From Caldifarciminota bacterium (lineage in GTDB: Bacteria; Hydrothermota; Hydrothermia; LBFQ01): a DNA stretch of 64,000 bases. The stretch lies in assembly GCA_027003075.1 (NCBI GenBank), contig JALWYV010000055.1, forward strand, positions 43,200 through 107,199. The letters are read 5' to 3'. The notes under the pieces are model-generated. The model was not told the DNA's origin and ran no database searches. It saw nothing but the letters and a program-made list of their open reading frames with translations. The translations under genes and the position numbers were made by a program. This document shows, piece by piece, positions 9,546 through 19,258 of this stretch (position 1 is the stretch's first letter; every line of letters begins with the position of its first letter).

Positions 9546-10140
9546 ATCCAGAACTTTGCCCTTAGTCGTGGAGGTGGTGGTCGTCTCACTCCTATGGGCG
9601 TTTCCTTTCCGTGGGCCCTTCAACTTCTGGTACGCCATCTTCGGCACGGCTCTGGTCATGATTGGCTTCTCCCTACTCCACGGTGTCCCTTCCGTGATAA
9701 GACCGAAGTTCTCCGACATGATTTACGGTGTACTCTGGGGCATCCTCCTGTTCACCTTAACGTGGATCTCCTCTTATATCGTGAGTCACCATTTCCCCTA
9801 TCTAAGTGCCTACGTTGAAGGTACGAAGGCCCTGAGATCCCTCGCACCCAACTACGTTTACGTTCCCGTCGTCTTCACCGTATCAACGGCAGAGGAGTTC
9901 TTCTGGAGGGGGACCGTACAGCGTAATTTGATCCCCGTGTTGGGTAAACTCCCCGGTTATCTCGTGGCCGTCTTCCTCTACGTCCTCGCCCACGTTCTCT
10001 CTGGCAACTGGGCGCTTACTCTCGCCTCCCTCTTCGCCGGACTCTTCTGGGGTTTCCTTTACCTGTACTACAGGGATTTAACTCCCGTATGGGTATCACA
10101 CCTGACGTGGGACGCCTTACTTCTCAGCGTGGGTATATAA
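9535..10140 (+). CDS. CPBP (Abi/CAAX) family intramembrane metalloprotease
   Basis: EEFFWRG (EExxxR motif), HVLSGNW, VWVSHLTWDALL. Confidence 0.85.
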   Translation: MEVKSRTLPLVVEVVVVSLLWAFPFRGPFNFWYAIFGTALVMIGFSLLHGVPSVIRPKFSDMIYGVLWGILLFTLTWISSYIVSHHFPYLSAYVEGTKALRSLAPNYVYVPVVFTVSTAEEFFWRGTVQRNLIPVLGKLPGYLVAVFLYVLAHVLSGNWALTLASLFAGLFWGFLYLYYRDLTPVWVSHLTWDALLLSVGI

Positions 10141-10160
10141 CGGGTGTAGAATAAACGTAT

Positions 10161-12386
10161 ATGTTCCTGTTCGCACTCGGCGTTATTGACGTTTCCATCC
10201 TCAGCGAAGGAAAGGTAATCCCGAAAAATACACCGTGGGTCCTTACCCTGACCTTTTCCCTCTCCTCCTCCTCTGACCCCGTTAACCACGTTGAGATAAA
10301 TCTGGGCGACAGCGCCTCCTTCAGCACCTATACCACGGACGGAGCCTTCAACTACGCGTCCGTCAGCACCACGGCCAACACGATAACCCTATCTTCGTTC
10401 ACCTTTTCACCCGGTGGGAACGCCCGTTTGAGTTTCAGGGATGTCGTGATAAGCAGGAGCGAGGGGTTAAAGAACCTGTCCGTTAAACTGGCCAACAGTA
10501 CGGATACCGTGAATTTAAGCGTTTCGGTTGTGGTAATAAGGGAGGATACCACCGTGCCTCTCAAGTTCTTCCACAACGTACTTTCGGAGAGGCCGGTGCT
10601 TATAAACGAGGTCGTACGTGTAAGGGGAGTCGTCAGCGCAGTATTTGGAAATAAAACCTACGTTCAGGACACCTTCCGGGATACGGTCGCCGGTCTTGTC
10701 CTCTACGGGAGCATCGGCGTCAACCCCGGAGAGCTTATAATCGCGGAGGGTGAGTTTGCTCCTTACAGGGGTCTTGAGGAGATATCCTACCCCACGGTAC
10801 TCTACAGGGAGGTGGTGGGTGTGCCAGAGCCGGTAGTTGTGGACGGGTTGAACAGGGCGAGGGAGAGGTACTCCGGCGTCCTGATAAGGGTGGACAGCGT
10901 CAGGTTTGATACGACTCCCCTCGTCAGGGTCCCGGTGGGTGAGAACGTACCCATAGTTGACAGGTACAACAACTCCGGAAACCTCTACCTTGACAGGTAC
11001 GGGAACGTTGAGAGCTTCCCGCCCCCGGATACCATATTTGACCTCGTGGGTGTAGTGGACGAGGACAGCGGGAGTGCCGGTAACATATACCGCATAGTCC
11101 CCCGTGAGCCTTCGGACCTCATCTTCTACAACTCCGTTATGGTACTCTCTCAGGCACCCTACTTCGTACACAGGGGGCAGGCGTCCACGTGGAAGTTCCA
11201 CCTATCTTCCTTTAACCCCGTGGCGAAACTGCGGGTCTGCTCCGACGGTATAACTCCCTCCGAGATGGGTGCTGCAAAACTGGGAAGCCGATCACCGGAC
11301 AACGTCCTTACTCTGGCGGACACGGCATGTGCCGAGTTCCTGAACCCGGCCTTTACGGCGGACACTCTGACCCTCTCCCTTGATCCTAAAGACGTGGACT
11401 CAATTACCGTTCTCCTCTACTCCGCTCTTGATACGGCCGACATATACAGGCGTTCCGTATTCTCTCCTCGTCTGTACTTCACCACGCCCATATCCGATAT
11501 TCAGGCCTACGGCGAGGATTACTCCTCCAATCTCGTAGGTCAGACCGTAGTGGTCGGAGGTGTGGTTCTGGCGGACGCGTCCGCCTTCAGTACGAGCAAT
11601 ACGTCAACCTACCTCTGGGACGGTACGGGAGGGGTGAACCTCTATTCGTCCCAGTTCCTTGGATTGAAAGAGGGAATGCTAATAGTGGCACTCGGCACGG
11701 TTACGGAGTACAACGGGCTTACCGAGGTACTCTTTTCCTCGGTTAAGGTACTCGGGAACGGGGAGGTCCCCTCCCCCACCAAACTGCAGAAGGGTCAGGC
11801 CCTGAACGAAGATCTGGAGGGCCATCTCGTCAGGGTAGACACGGTTATGGTAACCTCTCCCCCCTCCTACGCCGGCATAGGGAAGTCCTTTACGGTTTAC
11901 AACGGGACTGCTCCCATAACGGTTTACGTTTACCCAACTACGGGTATTGACGTATCCCAGATCAAAGTCGGAGACTACGTCAGCATCACCGGTATCGTTG
12001 GTCAGTACGATAACTCAGCCCCTTACACGTCCGGATACCAGCTCCTGCCCCGCAAGTCCGTGGACCTCATGGCCATTCCCGGAGAGGCATACGAGGCGGA
12101 GAACCTTGAGGTCAAGATATCACGGAACGTCTTCATAGCCGGGAGGGAGACCGCCCGCATAGAGGTTAGAGGCCCCAAGGGTACGTACTCCATCAGGGTG
12201 TACGACGGCATGGGAAGGCTGGTCAAAACGATAGTTGAGGGGGGTGGTGCCGGAATACACGAGTGGGACGGTACGAATATGGCCGGCAGGAGAGTTCCGC
12301 CCGGAATATACGCCCTGGTGGTTGTGGTCAACACCCTTGAGGGTAGCCAGAAGGTCGTACGCCCCATAGTGGTGGTGGCTAAGTAG
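10161..12386 (+). CDS. secreted protein with OB-fold-like repeats and C-terminal FlgD-like/T9SS-like domain
   Basis: C-terminus YSIRVYDGMGRLVKTIVEGGGAGIHEWDGTNMAGRRVPPGIYALVV; TAGAAT 8 nt upstream of ATG. Confidence 0.6.
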   Translation: MFLFALGVIDVSILSEGKVIPKNTPWVLTLTFSLSSSSDPVNHVEINLGDSASFSTYTTDGAFNYASVSTTANTITLSSFTFSPGGNARLSFRDVVISRSEGLKNLSVKLANSTDTVNLSVSVVVIREDTTVPLKFFHNVLSERPVLINEVVRVRGVVSAVFGNKTYVQDTFRDTVAGLVLYGSIGVNPGELIIAEGEFAPYRGLEEISYPTVLYREVVGVPEPVVVDGLNRARERYSGVLIRVDSVRFDTTPLVRVPVGENVPIVDRYNNSGNLYLDRYGNVESFPPPDTIFDLVGVVDEDSGSAGNIYRIVPREPSDLIFYNSVMVLSQAPYFVHRGQASTWKFHLSSFNPVAKLRVCSDGITPSEMGAAKLGSRSPDNVLTLADTACAEFLNPAFTADTLTLSLDPKDVDSITVLLYSALDTADIYRRSVFSPRLYFTTPISDIQAYGEDYSSNLVGQTVVVGGVVLADASAFSTSNTSTYLWDGTGGVNLYSSQFLGLKEGMLIVALGTVTEYNGLTEVLFSSVKVLGNGEVPSPTKLQKGQALNEDLEGHLVRVDTVMVTSPPSYAGIGKSFTVYNGTAPITVYVYPTTGIDVSQIKVGDYVSITGIVGQYDNSAPYTSGYQLLPRKSVDLMAIPGEAYEAENLEVKISRNVFIAGRETARIEVRGPKGTYSIRVYDGMGRLVKTIVEGGGAGIHEWDGTNMAGRRVPPGIYALVVVVNTLEGSQKVVRPIVVVAK

Positions 12387-12406
12387 ACGGGGATAGAATA
12401 GGCGGC

Positions 12407-13339
12407 GTGAAAGTCTTTGTCATAGGACCCTCTTTTGTGGGCAAGAGTACGCTCGTGGAGAGGTTGAGCGGTGGTAAGGGAGTGGGAACCCTCAGCGTTA
12501 TGGACGACAGGTTCCAGAAGTTGGTTCAGGTCTTCAACTCCCGGAAGGCTACTCCCCTTCAGATAACCTTGGTAGATAGCGATGCCCTCGGAAAGGCGTA
12601 CAACGAGAACAAGCCCACGAGGGTCTTTCAGGAACTGGCTGAGGCCGACGCCTTCCTTGAGGTCAGCGGAGGACTGATAGGAGACTTCTTGAGCTTCACG
12701 GATACGACCCTGCGCTTCCTGAGTATTGAGAGCGACGTTATATCAAGGAGGATTGAGCGCCTGAAGAAGGAGGTGGCTACGGGCAAAGGGAGCGAGAAGG
12801 AGCTTCAGGTCCTGACGAAGGCTCTGGGGTTTCTGGAGGAGGGTACTCCCCTCTACGCTGCCGGATTTTCCGAAGAGGAACTTAAGGTCCTGCGGGGTCT
12901 TGGCCTCCTATCCGTGAAGCCGAGGATCGTAGTATTCAACGAGACGGCGGAAAATCACCCTGACGAGGACAGTTTAACCGAGGTGAAGGCTCAGGGTCTC
13001 CCCTTCGTGGTAGTTAACCTCAGGGACGATGATCCGGAGGAACTGAACAGGAAGGTATCCAGGGCGATTCTGGATGCCACCGGAACGATCACGTTCTTCA
13101 CTCCCGGTGAGAAGGAGACGAGGGCATGGCCTTTAAAAAAGGGTAGTACCGTACTTGAGGCGGCCGCAACGATACACAACGACCTCGCTCGCAGGTTCGT
13201 CCGGGCGGAGGTGATAGAGTGGGACAGGCTCGTAGCCGCCGGGGGATGGAAGGAGGCAAAGGAAAAGAACTGGGTACGGCTTGAGGGAAAGGATTACGTC
13301 GTAAAGGACGGGGACTGCGTATACATCAGGGCATCGTGA
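12407..13339 (+). CDS. divergent YchF/OLA1-like P-loop protein with C-terminal TGS-like domain
   Basis: GPSFVGKST P-loop; C-terminal WPLKKGSTVLEAAATIHNDLARRFVRAEVI...GDCVYI resembles YchF DUF933/TGS. Confidence 0.7.
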   Translation: MKVFVIGPSFVGKSTLVERLSGGKGVGTLSVMDDRFQKLVQVFNSRKATPLQITLVDSDALGKAYNENKPTRVFQELAEADAFLEVSGGLIGDFLSFTDTTLRFLSIESDVISRRIERLKKEVATGKGSEKELQVLTKALGFLEEGTPLYAAGFSEEELKVLRGLGLLSVKPRIVVFNETAENHPDEDSLTEVKAQGLPFVVVNLRDDDPEELNRKVSRAILDATGTITFFTPGEKETRAWPLKKGSTVLEAAATIHNDLARRFVRAEVIEWDRLVAAGGWKEAKEKNWVRLEGKDYVVKDGDCVYIRAS

Positions 13340-13700
13340 ACATCCTGAAGAGCAGGGCAGCGACCAGTACGAGCGTGATAACGTTCAAAACGATCAGAAA
13401 GAGTACGGCGGAATCAAGATGACGGAGTTTACTGTAAACCTCGTCTAACTTCCTGTCAAGGTTATCCAACCGTACCTTCAAACTCTCAAGGCTTGCCCTC
13501 AACTCCTCAAAGTTCCTCCCCTCATCGGTTTCCCTACCGATCAGATGATCTATCCTGTTCTCAATAGCGTGCAGATGGTTGTAAATTTCGGCCTTAAACG
13601 CCCCTATCTCTCCTCCGATGAAATGGGTTAAACGGTCAATCTCCCTACGGAAAACTTCCTTTAACTTCTCATGAGTTTTCTCCGACGGCACCCGTTCCAT
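13326..13700 (-). CDS. coiled-coil protein with C-terminal transmembrane helix
   Basis: Heptad-rich region then VLFLIVLNVITLVLVAALLF. Confidence 0.6.
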   Translation of the reverse strand: MERVPSEKTHEKLKEVFRREIDRLTHFIGGEIGAFKAEIYNHLHAIENRIDHLIGRETDEGRNFEELRASLESLKVRLDNLDRKLDEVYSKLRHLDSAVLFLIVLNVITLVLVAALLFRMFTMP

Positions 13701-13724
13701 GCTCTCTGATTCTAAAGTATGCCT

Positions 13725-14204
13725 TTACTCCTTCTCAAACAGGGGCTTGAGTATCCTGTAAGTTTCGTCCATCCCCACCGAGATCACCTTCGTATCTGCT
13801 ATGACGGGCATGAAGTTGGTATCCCCGTTCCATCTCGGTACGACGTGGAGGTGTATATGTCCCTCGTACCCGGCACCCGCCACCTTGCCTATGTTGAAGC
13901 CAACGTTGAAACCGTCGGGTTTGAGGGCAAGCCGGAGGTTCTCTATGCTCCACTGGAGCAGCTCAAACATCTCCGTGTACTCTTCCCTCGTAAGATGTTC
14001 CGGTGAGGATTTGTGGGCGTAGGGGGCTATCATCAGGTGGCCGGAGTTGTACGGAAACAGGTTCAGGATGATGAAGTTGTACTTTCCCCGGTAGAGGATG
14101 TAGACCTCCTCGTCCTTCTCCTTCGGCTTAGTACAGAAGATACACTCGTCCTTCTTAACGTGTAGGATGAACTTCGCCCTCCAGGGCGCCCAGAGCTTTC
14201 GCAT
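13725..14204 (-). CDS. HIT-family hydrolase
   Basis: GHIHLHVVPRW histidine triad; CIFCTKPKEKDEEVYILYRGKYNFIILNLFPYNSGHLMIAPYAH. Confidence 0.93.
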   Translation of the reverse strand: MRKLWAPWRAKFILHVKKDECIFCTKPKEKDEEVYILYRGKYNFIILNLFPYNSGHLMIAPYAHKSSPEHLTREEYTEMFELLQWSIENLRLALKPDGFNVGFNIGKVAGAGYEGHIHLHVVPRWNGDTNFMPVIADTKVISVGMDETYRILKPLFEKE

Positions 14205-14287
14205 ACGGGTATTCTACCGCGGAGGTGTTTTAAGGTGTGGGTGTGCGGAAGGTTATCCGTGAAAGGGGGCCGGAGGCCCCCTATCCC

Positions 14288-14593
14288 TCACTCACACACG
14301 TAGACCTCAGCCGTGCGGCTCGTTAAAAAGCCGCTGGTTAGGAACTCTATGGCAAAGTCCGTCAGGGTGAACTTAGTTTCTACCCGTACCTTCTTGCCCT
14401 TGGGTATTATGTCGTCGGTGGAGTTATCGCCGAGAGGGAAAAGGCCAAGGAGGAACCAGATCTGCTTCTGATTGACCTTCCTGCACACGGCAGACTTCGG
14501 GGCAAGCTGGGCTTCCCCGCTTATGCTTATGGTCGCACAGGAGGAGAACATGAGCGCTCCCCCAATCGTCCCCAGAATTACAAACCTTTTCAT
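14288..14593 (-). CDS. small lipoprotein, Bor-like
   Basis: Lipobox-like MFSSC; QKQIWFLLGLFPLGDNSTDDIIPKGKKVRVETKFTLTDF; Shine-Dalgarno AGGAGGT upstream. Confidence 0.55.
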   Translation of the reverse strand: MKRFVILGTIGGALMFSSCATISISGEAQLAPKSAVCRKVNQKQIWFLLGLFPLGDNSTDDIIPKGKKVRVETKFTLTDFAIEFLTSGFLTSRTAEVYVCE

Positions 14594-14607
14594 GGTTCTA
14601 CCTCCTT

Positions 14608-15000
14608 TTACTTCGCCGTCATCTTTACATAGACGTCGGCATCCTTTTCGGAGGGGAGAGAGCCGTTAAACGTCCGCCATCCGTTGTTCAGTATCACGGC
14701 GAACTCGCCGGTTTTAGGGGCCGTGAAGGTGTAGGTTTTGCTCTTGGCTCCGGTGGTTGAACAGCACGTATAGACGTCTATACTCGTACTTGTGGTATCC
14801 TCCCAGACGGAGAGGTCCGAAGCGTCTATGAGCAGGACGTCTATGGCCTGATCGTTCTGGACCTTTACTTCGGTCTCAACCTCTGTTCCCTCCTCCAGCG
14901 AGAGGGTGTAGGAGACGGAGCCGTTCTGCGGTACGACCGTGGTTTCTTCAAGGAGAACCGTAGGCTCCCCTTTACATCCGGCAAGTGCTACCCAAAACAA
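14608..15000 (-). CDS. hypothetical secreted/lipoprotein
   Basis: N-terminal hydrophobic segment with AGCKGEP lipobox-like motif. Confidence 0.45.
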   Translation of the reverse strand: MFWVALAGCKGEPTVLLEETTVVPQNGSVSYTLSLEEGTEVETEVKVQNDQAIDVLLIDASDLSVWEDTTSTSIDVYTCCSTTGAKSKTYTFTAPKTGEFAVILNNGWRTFNGSLPSEKDADVYVKMTAK

Positions 15001-15141
15001 AGGGCAGAAAAAAGAATCGCTTTAGCATAGTCATAAGGAAAGAATAATGGTTGTAGTAACTTGATTTGTCAAGTAATTAGTAGTAGACAAGTAACATATG
15101 CGAAAATTATCCCACCTTCGGCGTCTTTACAATTTGCATCC

Positions 15142-15468
15142 GTGAAGCGGGTGTATATCTGGGAGTACAGGAACCTCGTTGAAGGGTACCTTGATAGCCC
15201 TGCGGTCCGGAAGATAGTCAATCTGTTCGCGAAGTACAACAACCGGTGGCTCTCCCCTTCCGACTTCTACAGGCACGGTATACATACCACCATAGCGTAC
15301 TACCTCAAGGCCATGGCCGATGCTGGGTTCCTTGAAAGCAAATCCGAAAATCGCCGTATGTACTACAGGTTCAGGAAAGAGTACGTTCCCCTGATAAAGA
15401 AACTGTACGAGAAATGGAGTGAGATAGAGGCGCTCGCCGAGAACGAAAGTACGGATTTTGCATCTTAA
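15142..15468 (+). CDS. winged-helix (MarR/ArsR-like) transcriptional regulator
   Basis: WLSPSDFYRHGIHTTIAYYLKAMADAGFLESKSENRRMYYRF; GTG start 8 nt after TACAAT. Confidence 0.55.
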   Translation: MKRVYIWEYRNLVEGYLDSPAVRKIVNLFAKYNNRWLSPSDFYRHGIHTTIAYYLKAMADAGFLESKSENRRMYYRFRKEYVPLIKKLYEKWSEIEALAENESTDFAS

Positions 15469-15616
15469 GATTCTAACGGTTAAGGAAATCGGTGATCTCA
15501 CTCAGGTTTATTTTGATGGTCAGATCCATATTCAAGAACGCAATTGCATCGGACATTCCGTTCAAAGGTAGGAACTCGTTGAAGGAAATTCGGTATGAGT
15601 GTCACAAACGTATTAT

Positions 15617-15671
15617 GTGAAAAAATTTTTCACGCGTTATAAACCCTTTGAAAATTTTCTTAATTTTTCAC
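15617..15671. promoter_or_regulatory. candidate operator: GTGAAAAAATTTTTCAC near-palindrome plus downstream TTTTTCAC half-site
   Basis: Inverted repeat 15617-15633; second half-site 15664-15671 upstream of the promoter of the 15706 gene. Confidence 0.4.
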
Positions 15672-15705
15672 TCCAAACCTCAATACACCTGTAAAATTGC
15701 CACTC

Positions 15706-16521
15706 ATGAAGAGGGTTTTGCTTCTTTCAGGTATTCTCGCGCTGGGCGTGGTGGGATGTAAGAAGGCATCCCCGACGGCCTTTATAAAGGCCATAAGCAT
15801 GTACCTCAACGACTACGATGGCCAGCAGAGCAGCCTGCACCGGTTTTATCTACTAACCACCAGCCCCAACTACAAGCCCACCATCATGTTCAACAACAGG
15901 ACGGTGCCTGACGACAGGATAGACGCCAGTCTGGGAGACTACACGGGATGGGACACGCTTCCGAGCGTATCTCCAAACACCGAGGTGGAGCTGAAGGTAA
16001 CCTACTACAACCTCAACGACGAGAAGAAGGAGGCCTCCTCAAAGGTGAAGCTCCCTGCTGAGCCTGCTGGCATGGCCCTGAGCATAAGCGGAGGGGAGGT
16101 GAACGTCTCCTGGAACAAGCCTGACAAGGCCACCACAGACTTCGTCTATGTGGGCATTTACGCCGGCTGTACGGACGGAAGCTCCACACAGTACGCCTTC
16201 GTTGACACTGTAATAACCGACATAGAAAACGTAACGTCCGTAAGTAGGACCCTTGGAAGCATATGTGACGAGATCAGCAATATCCTCGCTGCGTCCGTCT
16301 ACGCCGGAGTGTACAACATGAAGGGTCCCTGGGGCGGTAGTAAGGACAACGTAAAGGGCGCCAAAGGGCAGTACTACGGCGGAGCCGGAAAGGCCGATAC
16401 CACGAGCTACATGCCCACAAAGGGGAACTACAACCTCTCCATACCTGAGGTTGACTGGTCCAGCAGGATCCTTAATGCCCTCGGTGGCCCGGTTGACGGT
16501 GGAGAGTGGATAGAGAGATAG
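15706..16521 (+). CDS. lipoprotein of unknown function
   Basis: MKRVLLLSGILALGVVGCKKASP signal peptide II; ATG 8 nt after TAAAAT. Confidence 0.6.
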   Translation: MKRVLLLSGILALGVVGCKKASPTAFIKAISMYLNDYDGQQSSLHRFYLLTTSPNYKPTIMFNNRTVPDDRIDASLGDYTGWDTLPSVSPNTEVELKVTYYNLNDEKKEASSKVKLPAEPAGMALSISGGEVNVSWNKPDKATTDFVYVGIYAGCTDGSSTQYAFVDTVITDIENVTSVSRTLGSICDEISNILAASVYAGVYNMKGPWGGSKDNVKGAKGQYYGGAGKADTTSYMPTKGNYNLSIPEVDWSSRILNALGGPVDGGEWIER

Positions 16522-16543
16522 GTGGAAAACGCGTAAAGCGGTC

Positions 16544-16568
16544 GGGGGGCTATTGCCCCCCTTTTTTA
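16544..16568 (+). terminator. rho-independent terminator
   Basis: GGGGGGC-TATT-GCCCCCC followed by TTTTTT. Confidence 0.88.
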
Positions 16569-16601
16569 TTTAACACCCGTACGTCCTTAGAATAGAGCAT
16601 C

Positions 16602-17573
16602 TTGAAGGTAGCCGTAGTAGGTGCAACCGGTCTCGTTGGACGAACGATGTTGCAGGTCCTTGAGGAGAGGATAGCCCCCAGGGAGCCGGTGGAACTGTAT
16701 CCGTTAGCGACCCGGAGATCCGCTGGAAAGAAGGTGGGATTCTTCGGCAGGGAATACGTGGTAAGGGACATAGATGAGGGTATACCGAAAGTGGATTTTG
16801 CACTGTTCTCAGCTGGATCTGAGGCGTCTAAGAGGTACGCACCCGCCTTCGTAACCCGTGGGGCCGTAGTAATAGATAACTCCTCAGCCTTCAGGATGGA
16901 TCCGAAGGTTCCCTTAGTGGTACCTCAGGTCAATCCGGAGGACGCCTTCAAGCACGCGGGTATAATCGCCAATCCCAACTGCTCCACGATTCAGATGGTG
17001 ATCTTCCTGAAACCTCTGCTTGACGCCTTCGGTATAGAGGAGGTGAACGTCGTGACGTTTCAGGCCGTCTCCGGTGCCGGATACAAAGGCATATTCGCCC
17101 TTGAGGCCGAGGAGGAGGGGGGATTCTACGACAACACCCCCTTTGCTAAGCGCATACACCGGAACGTAATACCCCAGATAGGTGACTTCTCCGAAGGGTA
17201 CACCACGGAGGAATGGAAGATGATAAGAGAGACCAAAAAGATCCTACACTCCGACATCCCCGTCAATCCGACCACGGTAAGGGTTCCCGTTCTCGTAGGT
17301 CACAGCGAGGCCGTTCACGTTCTCCTTGACAGCGCCCCACCTATAGAGGACGTATACGGTGTTCTGGAAAAGTTTCCGGGTCTCGTGCTTCTCAAGGACG
17401 ACTACGTTACACCCATGGACGTAGAGGGAAGGGACGAAGTCTTCGTGGGGAGGGTAAGGTTCCACCCCGACAACCCCCGTCTGCTCAGTGCGTGGGTCGT
17501 GGCCGACAACCTCCGCAGGGGAGCGGCCACAAATGCCGTTGAGATAATGCAACTCCTGATGGGAGGGAAGTGA
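16602..17573 (+). CDS. asd: aspartate-semialdehyde dehydrogenase
   Basis: KVAVVGATGLVGRTMLQVLEER, NPNCSTIQMV, HSEAVHV; TTG start with TAGAAT 8 nt upstream. Confidence 0.93.
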   Translation: MKVAVVGATGLVGRTMLQVLEERIAPREPVELYPLATRRSAGKKVGFFGREYVVRDIDEGIPKVDFALFSAGSEASKRYAPAFVTRGAVVIDNSSAFRMDPKVPLVVPQVNPEDAFKHAGIIANPNCSTIQMVIFLKPLLDAFGIEEVNVVTFQAVSGAGYKGIFALEAEEEGGFYDNTPFAKRIHRNVIPQIGDFSEGYTTEEWKMIRETKKILHSDIPVNPTTVRVPVLVGHSEAVHVLLDSAPPIEDVYGVLEKFPGLVLLKDDYVTPMDVEGRDEVFVGRVRFHPDNPRLLSAWVVADNLRRGAATNAVEIMQLLMGGK

Positions 17574-18289
17574 TGGACGAGTGGAGGTGGGAGGAGTGGA
17601 TACCCCATCTTGAGGAGTTGAGGGTAAGGCTCATACGGGCCATAATCGTTTACCTGATCGTTGTGGGGGTTATGTGGTTCTTTCACAAGCCTATCCTTGA
17701 CTTCATAGCACGGCCGGTGGGTAAACTCTACCTCTTCAACGTTCAGGACCCCTTCTTCGTGAGGTTAAAGATAGCCTTCATTTCGGCCCTTTTTTTCGTG
17801 TTCCCCTACTTCATCTGGGAGATATGGAGGTTCGTTGAGCCAGCCCTGTACCCCCATGAGAAGAAGGCTGCCGCCCTCGTACTTCTAAGCGCCCTCCTGC
17901 TCTTTTACTCCGGGTCCCTGATGTCCGTCCTCGTTATAGTGCCGAGGGCCGTCCAGTTCCTCCTATCCTTTTCGGAGGGATTTACGACCATGGTAAACGC
18001 CAACCAGTACCTGAACTTCGTTTTCTGGAGTACGGTGGTTTTCGGCGTCGTTTTTGAACTCCCCGTCGCTATAGGGATACTGGCGAGGATGGGGATAGTT
18101 AGGTCTTCCTTCCTTGCGAAACGTAGGAGGGAAATAATCGTTGCTATAGTGATACTTACCGCCGTTATATCCCCCACGGTGGATATGTTCAGTCTCCTCC
18201 TGATGTCCCTGCCCCTCATACTCCTGTTTGAGGTCAGTATCTGGGTCGCCCGGGCGTTGGAGCCGAAGGGTGAAGGTTCGGGGGTATAA
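17570..18289 (+). CDS. tatC: Sec-independent protein translocase TatC
   Basis: HLEELRVRLIRAII, multiple TM segments, FGVVFELPVAI. Confidence 0.93.
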   Translation: MMDEWRWEEWIPHLEELRVRLIRAIIVYLIVVGVMWFFHKPILDFIARPVGKLYLFNVQDPFFVRLKIAFISALFFVFPYFIWEIWRFVEPALYPHEKKAAALVLLSALLLFYSGSLMSVLVIVPRAVQFLLSFSEGFTTMVNANQYLNFVFWSTVVFGVVFELPVAIGILARMGIVRSSFLAKRRREIIVAIVILTAVISPTVDMFSLLLMSLPLILLFEVSIWVARALEPKGEGSGV

Positions 18290-18296
18290 TCGTCAT

Positions 18297-19046
18297 GTGC
18301 GCACACCGCTTTTGATAACAATATTTGTAGGGTTGGTTCTCTCCTGCGGAAGGGAAAGTAAGGTGAAAGAACCGTCTCGGAGAACGCTTCTACCCTTTGA
18401 AAGCGACTCCGGATGGGGAGCCATGGACACGGACGGGAAGGTAGTATTCGTCATAAAGGGCGCGAAACATCTGGGGTGGTTCTCCGAAGGCCTCGCCCCT
18501 TTTTCCCCCGACGGGCTAACCTACGGGTACGTAGACACTGCCGGAAAGGTAGTGATACCCGCAAGGTTCAGGTCTGCCGGAGAGTTCAGGGATGGAATGG
18601 CTATCGTGAAAGGGGAGCGGTGGGGAGTAATAGACATGAACGGGCGGTACGTGGTGAAACCGGAATACATCGCCATAATTCCCGCCGGGTACGGTCTATT
18701 TTGGGTGAGGCTCAGGAACGCCTGGAGATTAATAGATACGACCGGTAAATTCATTGGCGACTACTTCATGCACGTTTACCCCTTCAACCGGGAGGGATGG
18801 GCTAAAGTTGAGGGACCGGGAGGATGGGGGGTGATAGATACTGCCGGTAGGTGGATAGTTGAGCCGAAGTACGCCATGGTGGATACGGCTGTTGGAGGGG
18901 TATTCCTCGTCAGGGATACTACCGGATGGGGGTACGTGAGGGACGGTAAGGTGATCTACTGGAGAGAGACACAACGCCTGTCCCTGGACAGCCTGAGGGT
19001 TGCACCGGAGGTTAAGATAAAGTTATCCCCACCGAAGATTCAATAG
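18297..19046 (+). CDS. WG-repeat lipoprotein
   Basis: Repeats GWGAMDTDGKVVF, YGYVDTAGKVVIP, RWGVIDMNGRYVVKPEY, GWGVIDTAGRWIVEPKY; lipobox VLSCG from GTG 18297, 6 nt after TATAAT. Confidence 0.75.
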   Translation: MRTPLLITIFVGLVLSCGRESKVKEPSRRTLLPFESDSGWGAMDTDGKVVFVIKGAKHLGWFSEGLAPFSPDGLTYGYVDTAGKVVIPARFRSAGEFRDGMAIVKGERWGVIDMNGRYVVKPEYIAIIPAGYGLFWVRLRNAWRLIDTTGKFIGDYFMHVYPFNREGWAKVEGPGGWGVIDTAGRWIVEPKYAMVDTAVGGVFLVRDTTGWGYVRDGKVIYWRETQRLSLDSLRVAPEVKIKLSPPKIQ

Positions 19047-19248
19047 CGTGATCCCAGATGTGCCCTCTGTTGTTGCTCGCAAATATACTTATCGTCCAGA
19101 ACTTATTAGGCCAGTTTCTGCTTAGTACTGCTGCCACTAAATAGCCATTGTTAAGTGCGAGGTCCCCTTCAAGGTAACTCTGGTAGCAGTAGTTGGGTAT
19201 ATCGCTGTTTATACGTGTAGCGAAGAAGGAGACTGCTAACGGCAGCAC
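19012..19248 (-). CDS. short hypothetical protein, possibly a truncated BNR/sialidase-like N-terminus
   Basis: GTG start preceded by AGGAGGTGA; SIFASNNRGHIWDHAI resembles an Asp-box-like turn, then a stop. Confidence 0.35.
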   Translation of the reverse strand: MLPLAVSFFATRINSDIPNYCYQSYLEGDLALNNGYLVAAVLSRNWPNKFWTISIFASNNRGHIWDHAIESSVGITLS

Positions 19249-19258
19249 GTTTCACCTC

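Noticed and set aside
10515-11201. 228-aa minus-strand ORF
   Set aside because: Antisense to the 10161-12386 secreted protein gene, which has a clear C-terminal domain.
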